A DNA stretch of 64,000 bases, taken from positions 2,590,952-2,654,951 of the forward strand of contig NZ_GL945017.1 in assembly GCF_000218235.1 (NCBI RefSeq), in the 5' to 3' direction. Numbering within the stretch: position 1 is the stretch's first letter; each line of letters opens with the position of its first letter. The stretch comes from Hallella multisaccharivorax DSM 17128. Lineage in GTDB: Bacteria > Bacteroidota > Bacteroidia > Bacteroidales > Bacteroidaceae. Both the position numbers and the translations under genes were made by a program. This document shows positions 24,353-32,254 of the stretch, piece by piece. The notes under the pieces are model-generated. The model worked only from the letters and a program-made list of their open reading frames with translations. It searched no databases and was not told the origin of the DNA.

Positions 24353-24456
24353 TGTTTTTTTGATTGTTAAAGGTTAAACATAGGGGCCTCCGGCCGTGCG
24401 GCCGACATGTCCCAGGATTGTCGTAGGTTATCAAGCGCGCTTTCCTTTCGACAATG

Positions 24457-24487
24457 CAAAGGTACGGCATTAAACGGCACGGCACAA
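24457..24487 (-). promoter_or_regulatory. Promoter of the HU-like gene
   Basis: Minus strand: TTG at 24487-24485, 20 bp, TACCTTTG at 24464-24457, giving a leader of about 100 nt. Confidence 0.65.
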
Positions 24488-24639
24488 GCGCGGATGGGCA
24501 GTGACAAGAGCAGTGACACGCTGTCAGCGGTGGCACAAAACGGCCTTGATATAGATTATCTGCATTGACAACGGTCAAGAATAACCCCGTTTTTGCCATC
24601 TGAAAGTGACAAAACGGCCGAACAAAGATGGAAAAGCAC

Positions 24640-24647
24640 TAACTTTG
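24640..24647 (+). promoter_or_regulatory. -7 element TAACTTTG upstream of the 39-residue peptide
   Basis: It matches TAnnTTTG; I see no good TTG at the expected -33 position. It would give a leader of about 80 nt for the small ORF at 24734. Confidence 0.4.
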
Positions 24648-24733
24648 CACCGTATTCAGAAAGATAACAAAAAAGAAAGAGCGGGCAAGCGTGCCCACAT
24701 GTAATATTATTAATTGTAGAAAGGATAACAAAA

Positions 24734-24853
24734 ATGAAAAAGATTTTGATGAACATCAAGGAAGCAGCAAAGCGTTTCACCGAGTTCTATGCCAACGCGA
24801 TGGACAACTACGGCGAGGCGCTCATCAATTCTCGTGGCCTCGCAGGAGCATAA
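24734..24853 (+). CDS. 39-residue small protein, function unknown
   Basis: The peptide starts MKKILMNIKEAAKRFTEFYA and ends NSRGLAGA. It is amphipathic and soluble, without signal peptide or membrane segment. A TAACTTTG -7 element lies about 90 bp upstream. It reads in the opposite direction to the neighbouring island and leads into the iteron region. I judge it real from its composition and promoter, but cannot name a family. Confidence 0.55.
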   Translation: MKKILMNIKEAAKRFTEFYANAMDNYGEALINSRGLAGA

Positions 24854-25049
24854 CTCCTCCGGCCTGAAGATTAGATACGAAGACGCGCGGCAGAGCGGAC
24901 ATCCAGTCCCCCTACCGCGCGCCTTTCTGTTTCTGCATACCACGCCTACCGCTCAGCTCCATCCTTGCGCGCAGATCTGTCCCTACACGCAGGCCTATCC
25001 TTGCGCACAGAGGCCGCACCGGCGGATAGATGTCAATGAATTTCAGCAA

Positions 25050-25387
25050 GCTCCCTTTTTGTCGCAATAAGGCTTTCAACGCCTTGGAAACTTCTTCCCT
25101 ATTTGTCGACGATGATACATAATCAACATATAACCAACCAACTACAAGCTTATAAATTAACGACAACTAAAAAGCAGCAGAAATCATGGAAGCATTAAAA
25201 TGGGTGCGAAAAGCCGTATTTCCGTCAATTAAAACTCAGTAAACAGACAACTATTTCCCTATTTGTCGCAACCAATCTCCCCATTTGTCGCCATTAACAT
25301 TTATAAACTCCCTATTTGTCGCGGCAATGCTCCCTATTTGTCGTACCTATATTCCCTATTTGTCGCACCAGGTTCCCGAAATGTCGC
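25050..25387. repeat. Iteron-like array TCCCTATTTGTCG (eight copies)
   Basis: Copies begin near 25050, 25095, 25255, 25277, 25308, 25330, 25352 and 25373. Six match T(C/T)CC(C/T)ATTTGTCG closely; the first (CCCTTTTTGTCGC) and last (CCCGAAATGTCGC) are degenerate. The last six are spaced 22, 31, 22, 22 and 21 bp, close to whole helical turns, so the sites lie on one face of the DNA. This is typical of initiator-protein iterons. An AT-rich region and parA follow. No Rep gene is visible in the window. Confidence 0.88.
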
Positions 25388-25582
25388 CAGTTAGCCATTT
25401 TACCATCTGTAAATCAACGAATTACACACCCCTACTAATCATATGAAACTACTGATACCTTATTATTGAAAACTATCTCTCGAAATTTTTCTTTATCTCT
25501 CTTCTTTTTTTGAATGCTTCGTATCACTTGTGCCGCTGCCCTTCCTTTACGGGGTGCTTGTTTCTGCCTTTTCTGCGCCCTT

Positions 25583-25692
25583 TTGTCGCCTTTACAATGT
25601 AAACGCATTGCCTTTCCACTGTTCTCGCATTGCCTTTCCACTGTTCTCGTATTGCCTTTACGGCGTTTTCGCATTGCCTTTACAGTGTATAC
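25583..25692. repeat. 22-bp tandem repeat array A (about five units)
   Basis: Units of exactly 22 bp start at 25583, 25605, 25627, 25649 and 25671; a typical unit begins GCATTGCCTTTCCACTGTTC. The units follow the pattern GC-AT-GCC-TTxCA-GT shared with arrays at 46391 and 54461. Confidence 0.85.
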
Positions 25693-25899
25693 GGAGTGTT
25701 TCTCTCTTTTGTTCCCGTATGTCTCCCTTCTTTTTCCTTTGCTGGATTGCGTTCATTCCTATGCATCTTTTTCTCTTGTAATTCATTCTTTTACAATGCT
25801 TTATGCCAAAATTAGGTCGCTGTCATTTCCATTTTTGTCGTCATCCCCCTATACTCCTCTGATTTTGCGCCTCCTTTCGCGACCATTTTGGCTCCGTTT

Positions 25900-26875
25900 C
25901 CCCGTTTCTGTGCATTTTTATCTATATATGTATATAAAGGTATATATGTTAGAATGTATATATAATGTTATATATAAACATTTAATCGTGATTTTATACC
26001 TTTGTTCCCCTTCTTCTCTTCATTTATTGCCGCTTTATCTGTTCAAATAAACATATAAATAAATCTACATATATTAAACGATTATATTATTTAGCTCTAA
26101 ATATAAATATATAAGCAAAGACACATCGTTGTAAATGGCCAAAAAACATCCATTTATATATTTATGTATGTCTAAATATATTCAACTCTTTAATTTTACG
26201 TATTTTACAATGTAGATATATTTATATCTAATAATTTATACATCTTTATATGATAAATTATATATATCTTTATTTCTGCTGATTTCATTGGTTTGAGAGA
26301 TTTCACGCTTTTGTCTCTTTGTCTATTTCGCCCGATTTGATCGCTTTGCTCCCACTCTTTTTTACCTTTCTTCTCCAGTCTCGTTTTTCTTCTAAACGCT
26401 TATGAATCAATTAATAACCCTTTATATATTAATATATACAAATATATTGATTTAAATATACTTCCTTTGTCTCCTCGTTTTTTTTGCTCTCTGTTTTTCA
26501 TCCTAACAGGAGTTTTGAGCATGTTCTCTGGGAGGCCTCCTTTTCATTGAGCCCCAATTCATCGGTATTGCTCTTTCGCAATTTTACAGCGTTTTGCCCT
26601 TTTGGATATTTATATATCTGTACCTCTTTATATATGTGAATATAAACAAGTAAATATGTCTTAATGGTTATATATGAATAATTACATATATAAATATAAA
26701 AATGAAGGAATAAAGAATGTAATGAATATAACGTTGTGTGAATATTTACTTTAATGTTTTTATATATTTAGAGCTATAGAAATAAACGTATGAATAATCA
26801 TATAAAGGCTTATATCCATGTTTTTTTACTTTTTTCAATAAAAACTTTCTTGTTTGCTTGTTTATATAAATAATA
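25900..26875. other. AT-rich non-coding region upstream of parA
   Basis: About 1 kb dominated by ATATA and TTTATAT tracts, in sharp contrast to the GC-rich flanks. No ORF in it looks real. Its position between the iterons and parA fits a DNA-unwinding element of an origin, or a centromere-like region, but no DnaA box could be identified by eye. Confidence 0.6.
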
Positions 26876-26888
26876 ATGCCTAAATTTG
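26858..26888 (+). promoter_or_regulatory. Promoter of the parA gene
   Basis: TTG at 26858-26860, 20 bp, TAAATTTG at 26881-26888. It would place the transcript start near 26895, downstream of an earlier in-frame ATG at 26876, and so supports translation from 26927. Confidence 0.65.
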
Positions 26889-26926
26889 CATGTGTAAACA
26901 ATTATATAGATGTAGATCATTTGCTC

Positions 26927-27595
26927 ATGAAGAATAGGAAGATCGTTTTCGCCAACCAGAAAGGAGGAGTGGGAAAATCTACGCTCTGTATCCTTTTTGC
27001 CAATTACCTTTCCTGGAAGAAGCAGGAGGTGTGCGTCATTGACACAGACTTGCAGAAGACCATCAAGATGCAGAGGAAAAAGGATATGGAGCTCTACCCT
27101 ACTATGGAGCCGCCCTATGAGGTGCAGGATTTTGACGTGCAGGCTCCCGAGGTGATGCAGCAGTTGATGGATTCAGCCTCGGAGACCGACGGTTTCGTGC
27201 TCTTCGACTCACCGGGTAACGTGTCAGAGGACGGTCTGGTGCCGATGTTCACCAATGCCGACTTCATTGTCTGCCCTTACGAGTATGAGGAAAAGACGCT
27301 TGACTCCACCGGAACCTTTGTCCAGGTGGTCAATGCCCTGCGTGCCGCCTCGCCGCAGATGTCGGCTAAGCTTTTCTTCGTTCCCAATCGCATCGACGTG
27401 CGCATCGGCACCGCTGACGAGTTGAGGATGTGGAAGCAGACCGACGCTATCTTTAAGCAACTCGGCAGCGTCACGCCGCGCATCACCGCACGGGCCTCGC
27501 TCAAGCGCATCAACACCCTGGAGATCACCCCCTCCCAGCGCGATGCCGTCAAACTCGCGTTCGACTTCATGATACGCCGAATGAATATAGGATAA
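26927..27595 (+). CDS. parA: ParA-family ATPase
   Basis: The 222-residue protein begins MKNRKIVFANQKGGVGKSTL, a deviant Walker A motif (KGGVGKST) characteristic of ParA/Soj/MinD proteins. FVLFDSPGNVSEDGL is the Walker B/switch region. The length fits small plasmid-type or conjugative-element ParA proteins without a DNA-binding N-terminus. It probably forms nucleoid-bound gradients that position a ParB-DNA complex. I prefer the ATG at 26927 over 26876 because of the promoter position. The next gene is the likely partner. It could belong to a secondary chromosome or to an integrated element. Confidence 0.9.
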   Translation: MKNRKIVFANQKGGVGKSTLCILFANYLSWKKQEVCVIDTDLQKTIKMQRKKDMELYPTMEPPYEVQDFDVQAPEVMQQLMDSASETDGFVLFDSPGNVSEDGLVPMFTNADFIVCPYEYEEKTLDSTGTFVQVVNALRAASPQMSAKLFFVPNRIDVRIGTADELRMWKQTDAIFKQLGSVTPRITARASLKRINTLEITPSQRDAVKLAFDFMIRRMNIG

Positions 27596-27696
27596 GAAAG
27601 CATAAATATATAAGTATCTATATACATATATACATACATGTTTATATATTTATTTAAATTAATATTGAATATAAATCTTTAGAAAACATATCTGTC

Positions 27697-28311
27697 ATGG
27701 CTGGAAAATCAAACAAGACGAGAGTGACTTTGCCAGGAAGCCTTGCTGACCTGGTGAGAGATTTACAGGACGGTAACGCGCAGACCCAGAAAACTGCGGA
27801 GGCCACGCAGACGCGGCGAAAGTCGGCCAAGGAGCCTGAGCATGCTGACGAGGACGCACAGACGGCACAGCAGCAGGAAACCCCACAAGGCGGACAAGAC
27901 GGCGCGCACAGGGCCGCGGAGCCCGTGCAGGAGGCGGAAGGCGTGGCTGAGCCTTACCTTTCCGAGCGTGCCAACAGACCCATCGGCGGCGAGCGGCAGC
28001 GCCCGCAGCAGGACGAGAAACAACAGCGCGGACGCCCGCAGAAAGAGAACACCATGAGGGAATATCACATCCAGAAGGATGATTCGGCTGACTCGTGGGA
28101 CCTCTTCCTCGACCTGGCGAAGCAGTACAAGACCGGCGGCGGGCGACCGGCGACAATTTATATAGATCCTGCGCTGAAGAACATTCTCGACCGGTTGAAG
28201 TATCCGTTGTCGCTGACAACCTCGTCTATTCTCTCGAGCATCGTGGCGCGTTTCATCTACGACCACGAAGACGACGTGCGCAAGGCCATCTTCTCGCAGA
28301 ACATCTTTTGA
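27697..28311 (+). CDS. Likely ParA partner protein (DUF3408-like)
   Basis: The 204-residue protein has a charged, Gln/Glu/Ala-rich N-terminal half (about residues 20-115) of low complexity and a folded C-terminal part with GRPATIYIDPALKNILDRLK, TTSSILSSIVARFIYD and EDDVRKAIF. This C-terminal layout, resembling a ribbon-helix-helix strand plus helices, is like the DUF3408 proteins that follow ParA in Bacteroidetes conjugative elements. I infer a DNA-binding partner for ParA. It lies about 100 bp downstream of parA in the same direction. Confidence 0.7.
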   Translation: MAGKSNKTRVTLPGSLADLVRDLQDGNAQTQKTAEATQTRRKSAKEPEHADEDAQTAQQQETPQGGQDGAHRAAEPVQEAEGVAEPYLSERANRPIGGERQRPQQDEKQQRGRPQKENTMREYHIQKDDSADSWDLFLDLAKQYKTGGGRPATIYIDPALKNILDRLKYPLSLTTSSILSSIVARFIYDHEDDVRKAIFSQNIF

Positions 28312-28427
28312 TGGGGTGGGTGGGCTCTTTCGGGTTGCGTGCGCCTGCATTTCCGCGTGCCCAATCCGGTGGAGTGGGCTCTGTGCTCTCTGTGTTGTCG
28401 CACGGAAAGGGGCAGGCAATGGATAAA

Positions 28428-28464
28428 AAAAGCGCCGGTACAGCAGAACTGTACCGGCGCTTTT
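28428..28464 (-). terminator. Intrinsic terminator downstream of tRNA-Val
   Basis: A 16-bp perfect stem (core GCGCCGGTACAG) with a 5-nt loop is followed on the minus strand by TTTTATCC, placed 14 bp beyond the tRNA 3' end. Confidence 0.85.
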
Positions 28465-28477
28465 GGCTTGAAAAGGG

Positions 28478-28552
28478 TAGGGACAATCGGGCTCGAACCG
28501 ATGACCTCTGCAATGTGACTGCAGCGCTCTAAACCAACTGGGCTATGCCCCT
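28478..28552 (-). tRNA. tRNA-Val (anticodon CAC)
   Basis: A 75-nt cloverleaf: acceptor AGGGGCA/TGTCCCT, anticodon stem CTGCA/TGCAG with loop GTCACAT, T arm ATCGG-TTCGAGC-CCGAT, discriminator A, no encoded CCA. Loop positions 34-36 read CAC, so valine. One mismatch occurs in the D stem. Promoter at 28572-28602 and terminator at 28428-28464. Confidence 0.88.
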
Positions 28553-28571
28553 ATTCTCAGAACCGCGGATG

Positions 28572-28602
28572 CAAAGGTACATACTATTTTTGTTACCCGC
28601 AA
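28572..28602 (-). promoter_or_regulatory. Promoter of tRNA-Val
   Basis: Minus strand: TTG at 28602-28600, 20 bp, TACCTTTG at 28579-28572, ending 19 bp before the tRNA 5' end. Confidence 0.75.
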
Positions 28603-28631
28603 ATTTTTGTGTGCCTTTTTTGAAAGAAGAC

Positions 28632-28662
28632 TTGTGGCATCAGGCAAAAAGCATTATTTTTG
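28632..28662 (+). promoter_or_regulatory. Promoter of the four-helix-bundle gene
   Basis: TTG at 28632-28634, 20 bp, TATTTTTG at 28655-28662. Divergent from the tRNA-Val promoter and 17 bp upstream of the ATG at 28679. Confidence 0.7.
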
Positions 28663-28678
28663 CAGAAAACAATCGGCT

Positions 28679-29236
28679 ATGACCTCTTCCTCTTTTCTCA
28701 ACCAGGATGGTGACTACCACACGCTCCACGCTTTCAAGAAAGCGGAGTGCATCTATGACATCACCTATTATTTCGCTCACCGTTATCTGGATCGCGGCGA
28801 CCGCACCGTCGACCAGATGGTCCAGGCGGCGCGCTCGGGCAAGCAGAATCTTGCAGAAGGCTATATTGACGGCGTGACATCGAAGGAGATGGCTATCAAG
28901 CTCACGAATGTGAACCGCGCCAGTCTGCATGAGCTGCTGCTCGACTATGAGGACTACCTGCGCGTTCGCGGGCTGGAGCAGTGGCCATTCGACGACGCGC
29001 GCTGCCGGCAGACGCGTGCTTTCTGCAAGCGGCATCTTGACTCGAAGGTGTACCGTGAGGCTATTCGGGTGCGGTCTGACGAGACAATCGCCAATATCGC
29101 CATCACGCTCATCCATCAGGAGGATGTGCTCTTGCGCGGTCTCATCGAGTGGATGAAGGCCCAGTTTCTCAAAAACGGCGGCATCAGGGAAGAGATGTAT
29201 CGGGCAAGGATGCAGGCAAGGAAAGGGAATGGGTGA
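28679..29236 (+). CDS. Four-helix-bundle family protein
   Basis: The 185-residue protein starts MTSSSFLNQDGDYHTLHAFK and is largely helical. AECIYDITYYFAHRYL, QAARSGKQNLAEGYIDG and ASLHELLLDYEDYLR match the four-helix-bundle (S23-like) family seen in many Bacteroidetes, whose members pentamerise but have no settled function. The start at 28679 is placed by the promoter; the frame is open 72 bp further upstream. The 3' end runs into a G-rich 22-bp minisatellite. Confidence 0.85.
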   Translation: MTSSSFLNQDGDYHTLHAFKKAECIYDITYYFAHRYLDRGDRTVDQMVQAARSGKQNLAEGYIDGVTSKEMAIKLTNVNRASLHELLLDYEDYLRVRGLEQWPFDDARCRQTRAFCKRHLDSKVYREAIRVRSDETIANIAITLIHQEDVLLRGLIEWMKAQFLKNGGIREEMYRARMQARKGNG

Positions 29237-29240
29237 ATGG

Positions 29241-29316
29241 GGGGTGATGGGTTGAATGGGGTGGGGTGATGGGTTGAATGGGGTAGGGTGATGGGTTGAG
29301 TGGGGTGGGGTGATGA
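29241..29316. repeat. 22-bp G-rich minisatellite (3.5 units)
   Basis: Units GGGGTGATGGGTTGAATGGG(GT) begin at 29241, 29263, 29285 and 29307. They lie immediately after the four-helix-bundle gene. The period equals that of the other 22-bp arrays but the sequence is unrelated. Confidence 0.88.
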
Positions 29317-29510
29317 CATATTCGCGGTGCGCGTCGTCGAAATGACCGTAACGTTGCTCTTGCATCATAGTTTCGTCTCTTTGCTAATGCCTGCAAAGAG
29401 TAGGTGCATTCCTTGACAATGCCTATGCAAAAATTATCCAAAGCTAATACTATTTTTCCTTTTTCGCATGATTGTGTCGGTGGAGTAGGGCAGGTATCAT
29501 TTCTTTTTCT

Positions 29511-29518
29511 TAATTTTG
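29511..29518 (+). promoter_or_regulatory. -7 element TAATTTTG upstream of the GH3 gene
   Basis: It lies 24 bp before the ATG at 29543; no clear -33 element. Confidence 0.45.
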
Positions 29519-29542
29519 CAATGGATCATAACAACAATCATC

Positions 29543-31879
29543 ATGCTACACAATCGTATCAGAACCCTTGCGGCGGCGTTCACTATCGCCGCGGCAGGCA
29601 CGGCACAGACAGCGCCGCAGCTGCGTGCCGACAACATCGACGCGGTGCTCCGCGCCATGACTTTGGAAGAGAAGGCACAGTTACTCGTTGGCGACGGCCA
29701 CGCAAGTTTTGTGGGATCAGGCGCCATGCTCGGTCACCAGTCACGTCTCGTCGCCGGCGCCGCCGGACAAACGGTGGCCATTCCACGCCTTGGCATCCCG
29801 GCCACAGTGCTCACCGACGGTCCCGCCGGCGTTCACATCGACGCCCGCCGCGAGGGCTCCACGGCCACGTTCTACGCCACAGGCTTCCCCGTGGGCACTT
29901 GTCTGGCCGCCACATGGAACCCGCAGCTGGTCTACAGCGTGGGGCAGGCCATGGGCAAAGAGACCTTAGAGTACGGCTGCGACGTCATCCTCGGGCCGGG
30001 GCTCAACATCCAGCGCAACCCCTTGGGCGGGCGCAACTTCGAGTACTACAGCGAGGACCCGCTGCTCACCGGCGTCATCGGCGCGGCTATGATACGCGGC
30101 ATCCAGAGCCAGGGAGTGGGCACGAGTCCGAAGCACTTCGCTGTCAACTCGCAGGAGGGCGACCGGACGCGTGTTGACGAGCGTGTGTCGCAGCGTGCCC
30201 TGCGCGAGATCTATCTCCGCGGCTTCGAGCGCGCCGTGCGTGAGGCGCAGCCATGGACCCTCATGGCGGCTTACAACAAGATCAACGGCACCTTCGACCA
30301 GGGCAACTACGACCTGCTCACCAAGGTGCTGCGGCAGGACTGGGGATATAAGGGCATCGTGATGACCGACTGGATTGGCAAGCGCGACGGACTGACGACA
30401 GCGTCGGAAATCCATGCCGGCGACAACCTCCTCATGCCCGGATACCCTGATCAGGTGAAGGACATCATGGACGGCGTGAACAACGGCACCATCAAGCAGG
30501 AAGACCTCGACCGCAACGTCCGAGAGATGCTGGAGTACATCGTCAAGTCGCCCGCCTTCCGCAAGTACGCTTACAGCAACAAGCCCGACCTCCATGCGCA
30601 CGCGCAGATCACGCGGCAGGCTTCGGCCGAGGGCATGGTGCTGCTTAAAAACGACGGCGTGCTGCCCGTGAGCGCGCTCAAGACGGTGGCGCTCTTCGGC
30701 GTCAACAGCTACGACTTCTTCAGTGGCGGCCTCGGTTCGGGCTGTGTCAATGTGCCTTACGTCGTCGACATGGTGCAGGGACTCAAGAATGCCGGCATAG
30801 CCACCACGCCCATGCTCACCGACATCTACCGCAAATATGTCAGCTATGCTGCCGCTAAGCTCAAGGCCGACAAGAATCCTGAGATGTGGTTTCTCGACCA
30901 GGGCCAGCCTAAGCTCGACGAGATAGACATCACCGACCGTCTCATCGCGCACGAGGAGCCGCTGGCCGACGCCGCCATCATCACGATAGCCCGTCAGGCC
31001 GGCGAGGGCATGGACCGTCCGGCCTCCGAGTTTGCCCTGAGTGACCGTGAGCGCGACATGATCAACCGCGTCAGCGACCACTTCCACCGTGTCGGCAAGC
31101 CTGTCATCGTCATCATCAACAGCGGCGCGTCCATCGAGACAGCCTCGTGGCGCGACAGAGCCGATGCCATTCTTGTGGCCTGGCAGCCCGGTGAGGAGGG
31201 CGGCAACAGCGTCGCCGACGTGCTCACGGGAAAGGTCAATCCCAGCGGGCATCTTACCGTCACATGGCCCGTGGCCATCAGCGACGACGCCTCGACCGCC
31301 GATTTCCCCGCGCAGCCCGACTACTACGCCCTCACCGATAAGTTTGCCGCCGGAAACCTCAAAGGCGTCAACTACACCAACCACAGCGAGGATATCTACG
31401 TGGGCTACCGCTATTACGACACCTTCGGCCGTAAGCCCGCCTATCCTTTCGGCTTCGGCCTGAGCTACACCACGTTCGGCTTCAGCCGTCTCACCGCCAA
31501 GCGCGTGGGCAGCAACGTGGTGGTCAGCGTCAGTGTCAAGAACACGGGCCGCGTGGCTGGCAAGCAGGTGGCACAGCTCTATGTAGCGGCGCCGAAGGGC
31601 GTGCTGGAGAAACCACGCAAGGAGCTCAAGGGCTTTGCCAAGACACGCCTGCTGCAGCCCGGCGAGAGCGAGACGCTTACCATCAGCGTTCCCGTGCGCG
31701 ACCTGGCGTCCTACGACACCAAGGGCTGCCGTTGGCTTGCCGAGGCGGGTGTCTACACCTTCCTCGTGGGCGACAATGTGGCGCACACCCCGCTCGCCGC
31801 AACACTTAAGCTCGCCGAATACACCGAGAAGACCTCCGATGCCCTGCCGCCGCAGTCCGTCCTGAAGGTGCTGAGATAG
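29543..31879 (+). CDS. Glycoside hydrolase family 3 enzyme (beta-glucosidase type)
   Basis: The 778-residue protein starts MLHNRIRTLAAAFTIAAAGT, a Sec signal, so it is periplasmic or exported. The N-terminal TIM barrel has the nucleophile D276 in GIVMTDWIGK; the middle alpha/beta sandwich has WQPGEEGGNSVADVL; and the C-terminal fibronectin-III-like domain has GKQVAQLYV and a final VRDLASYD. Such enzymes release beta-linked glucose (or xylose) from oligosaccharides. The stop codon TAG shares its last base with BIME copy 14. It is followed on the opposite strand by GH20. Confidence 0.92.
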   Translation: MLHNRIRTLAAAFTIAAAGTAQTAPQLRADNIDAVLRAMTLEEKAQLLVGDGHASFVGSGAMLGHQSRLVAGAAGQTVAIPRLGIPATVLTDGPAGVHIDARREGSTATFYATGFPVGTCLAATWNPQLVYSVGQAMGKETLEYGCDVILGPGLNIQRNPLGGRNFEYYSEDPLLTGVIGAAMIRGIQSQGVGTSPKHFAVNSQEGDRTRVDERVSQRALREIYLRGFERAVREAQPWTLMAAYNKINGTFDQGNYDLLTKVLRQDWGYKGIVMTDWIGKRDGLTTASEIHAGDNLLMPGYPDQVKDIMDGVNNGTIKQEDLDRNVREMLEYIVKSPAFRKYAYSNKPDLHAHAQITRQASAEGMVLLKNDGVLPVSALKTVALFGVNSYDFFSGGLGSGCVNVPYVVDMVQGLKNAGIATTPMLTDIYRKYVSYAAAKLKADKNPEMWFLDQGQPKLDEIDITDRLIAHEEPLADAAIITIARQAGEGMDRPASEFALSDRERDMINRVSDHFHRVGKPVIVIINSGASIETASWRDRADAILVAWQPGEEGGNSVADVLTGKVNPSGHLTVTWPVAISDDASTADFPAQPDYYALTDKFAAGNLKGVNYTNHSEDIYVGYRYYDTFGRKPAYPFGFGLSYTTFGFSRLTAKRVGSNVVVSVSVKNTGRVAGKQVAQLYVAAPKGVLEKPRKELKGFAKTRLLQPGESETLTISVPVRDLASYDTKGCRWLAEAGVYTFLVGDNVAHTPLAATLKLAEYTEKTSDALPPQSVLKVLR

Positions 31880-31979
31880 TGCAGGGTGGCCCCCCGTGGG
31901 CCACCACAAATCATGTCCCAACCATTGTTTTCATCGGTCGAACATTGTTTAAGGTAGGGCACAGGGCCCTACCCTGCAC
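31879..31979. repeat. BIME copy 14 (starts in the GH3 stop codon)
   Basis: 101-bp copy; its first G is the third base of the TAG stop codon of the GH3 gene. The spacer contains TTTTCATCGGTCGAACATTG. Confidence 0.88.
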
Positions 31980-32080
31980 TGCGGGAAGTGGCCCGTCGGT
32001 CGGGCATTGTTTGTGGGCTGGTTGTAACCGATGTACTCAACCACGTTTTTTTTATTGGGTCGGACATTGTTTTGGGTACA
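31980..32080. repeat. Degenerate BIME spacer-like sequence
   Basis: Contains GTCGGTCGGGCATTGTTTG and GGGTCGGACATTGTTTTGGG, which echo the spacer of the family without intact arms. Confidence 0.6.
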
Positions 32081-32182
32081 GTGCAGGGTGGCCCCCTGTG
32101 GGCCACCACAAATCATGTCCCAACCATTGTTTTTATCGGTCGGGCATTATTTGTGGGCCGGCACAGGGCACGGCCCCTGCAC
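32081..32182. repeat. BIME copy 15
   Basis: 102-bp copy; the right hairpin is degenerate (GGGCCGGCACAGGGCACGGC). It lies between the convergent GH3 and GH20 genes. Confidence 0.82.
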
Positions 32183-32254
32183 TGTAACGGGGTGAGATGT
32201 TTCCCCATAATGTGTAATGGGGTAGGGGTTGGCGCCGCTTGCTGCGGCCGGACC

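Noticed and set aside
24912..25166. 84-codon minus-strand ORF overlapping the first iterons
   Set aside because: It runs through iteron sequence, has no promoter and shows no recognisable domain.
25050..25387. Iteron array as a CRISPR array
   Set aside because: The repeats are only about 13 bp with 8-18 bp between them, spacing follows helical turns, and no cas genes are present.
25514..26050. 178-codon plus-strand ORF in the AT-rich region
   Set aside because: Composition is F/L/S-rich translation of pyrimidine-rich DNA and it contains the 22-bp repeat array; no family features.
28478..28552. tRNA-His reading of the tRNA gene
   Set aside because: The loop is GTCACAT with a 5-bp stem on each side; positions 34-36 read CAC (Val), and there is no extra 5' G typical of tRNA-His.
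23674..28552. A complete integrated conjugative element ending at tRNA-Val
   Set aside because: No integrase, relaxase or transfer genes and no att repeat of the tRNA 3' end were seen in the interval; kept only as an alternative for the ParA module.
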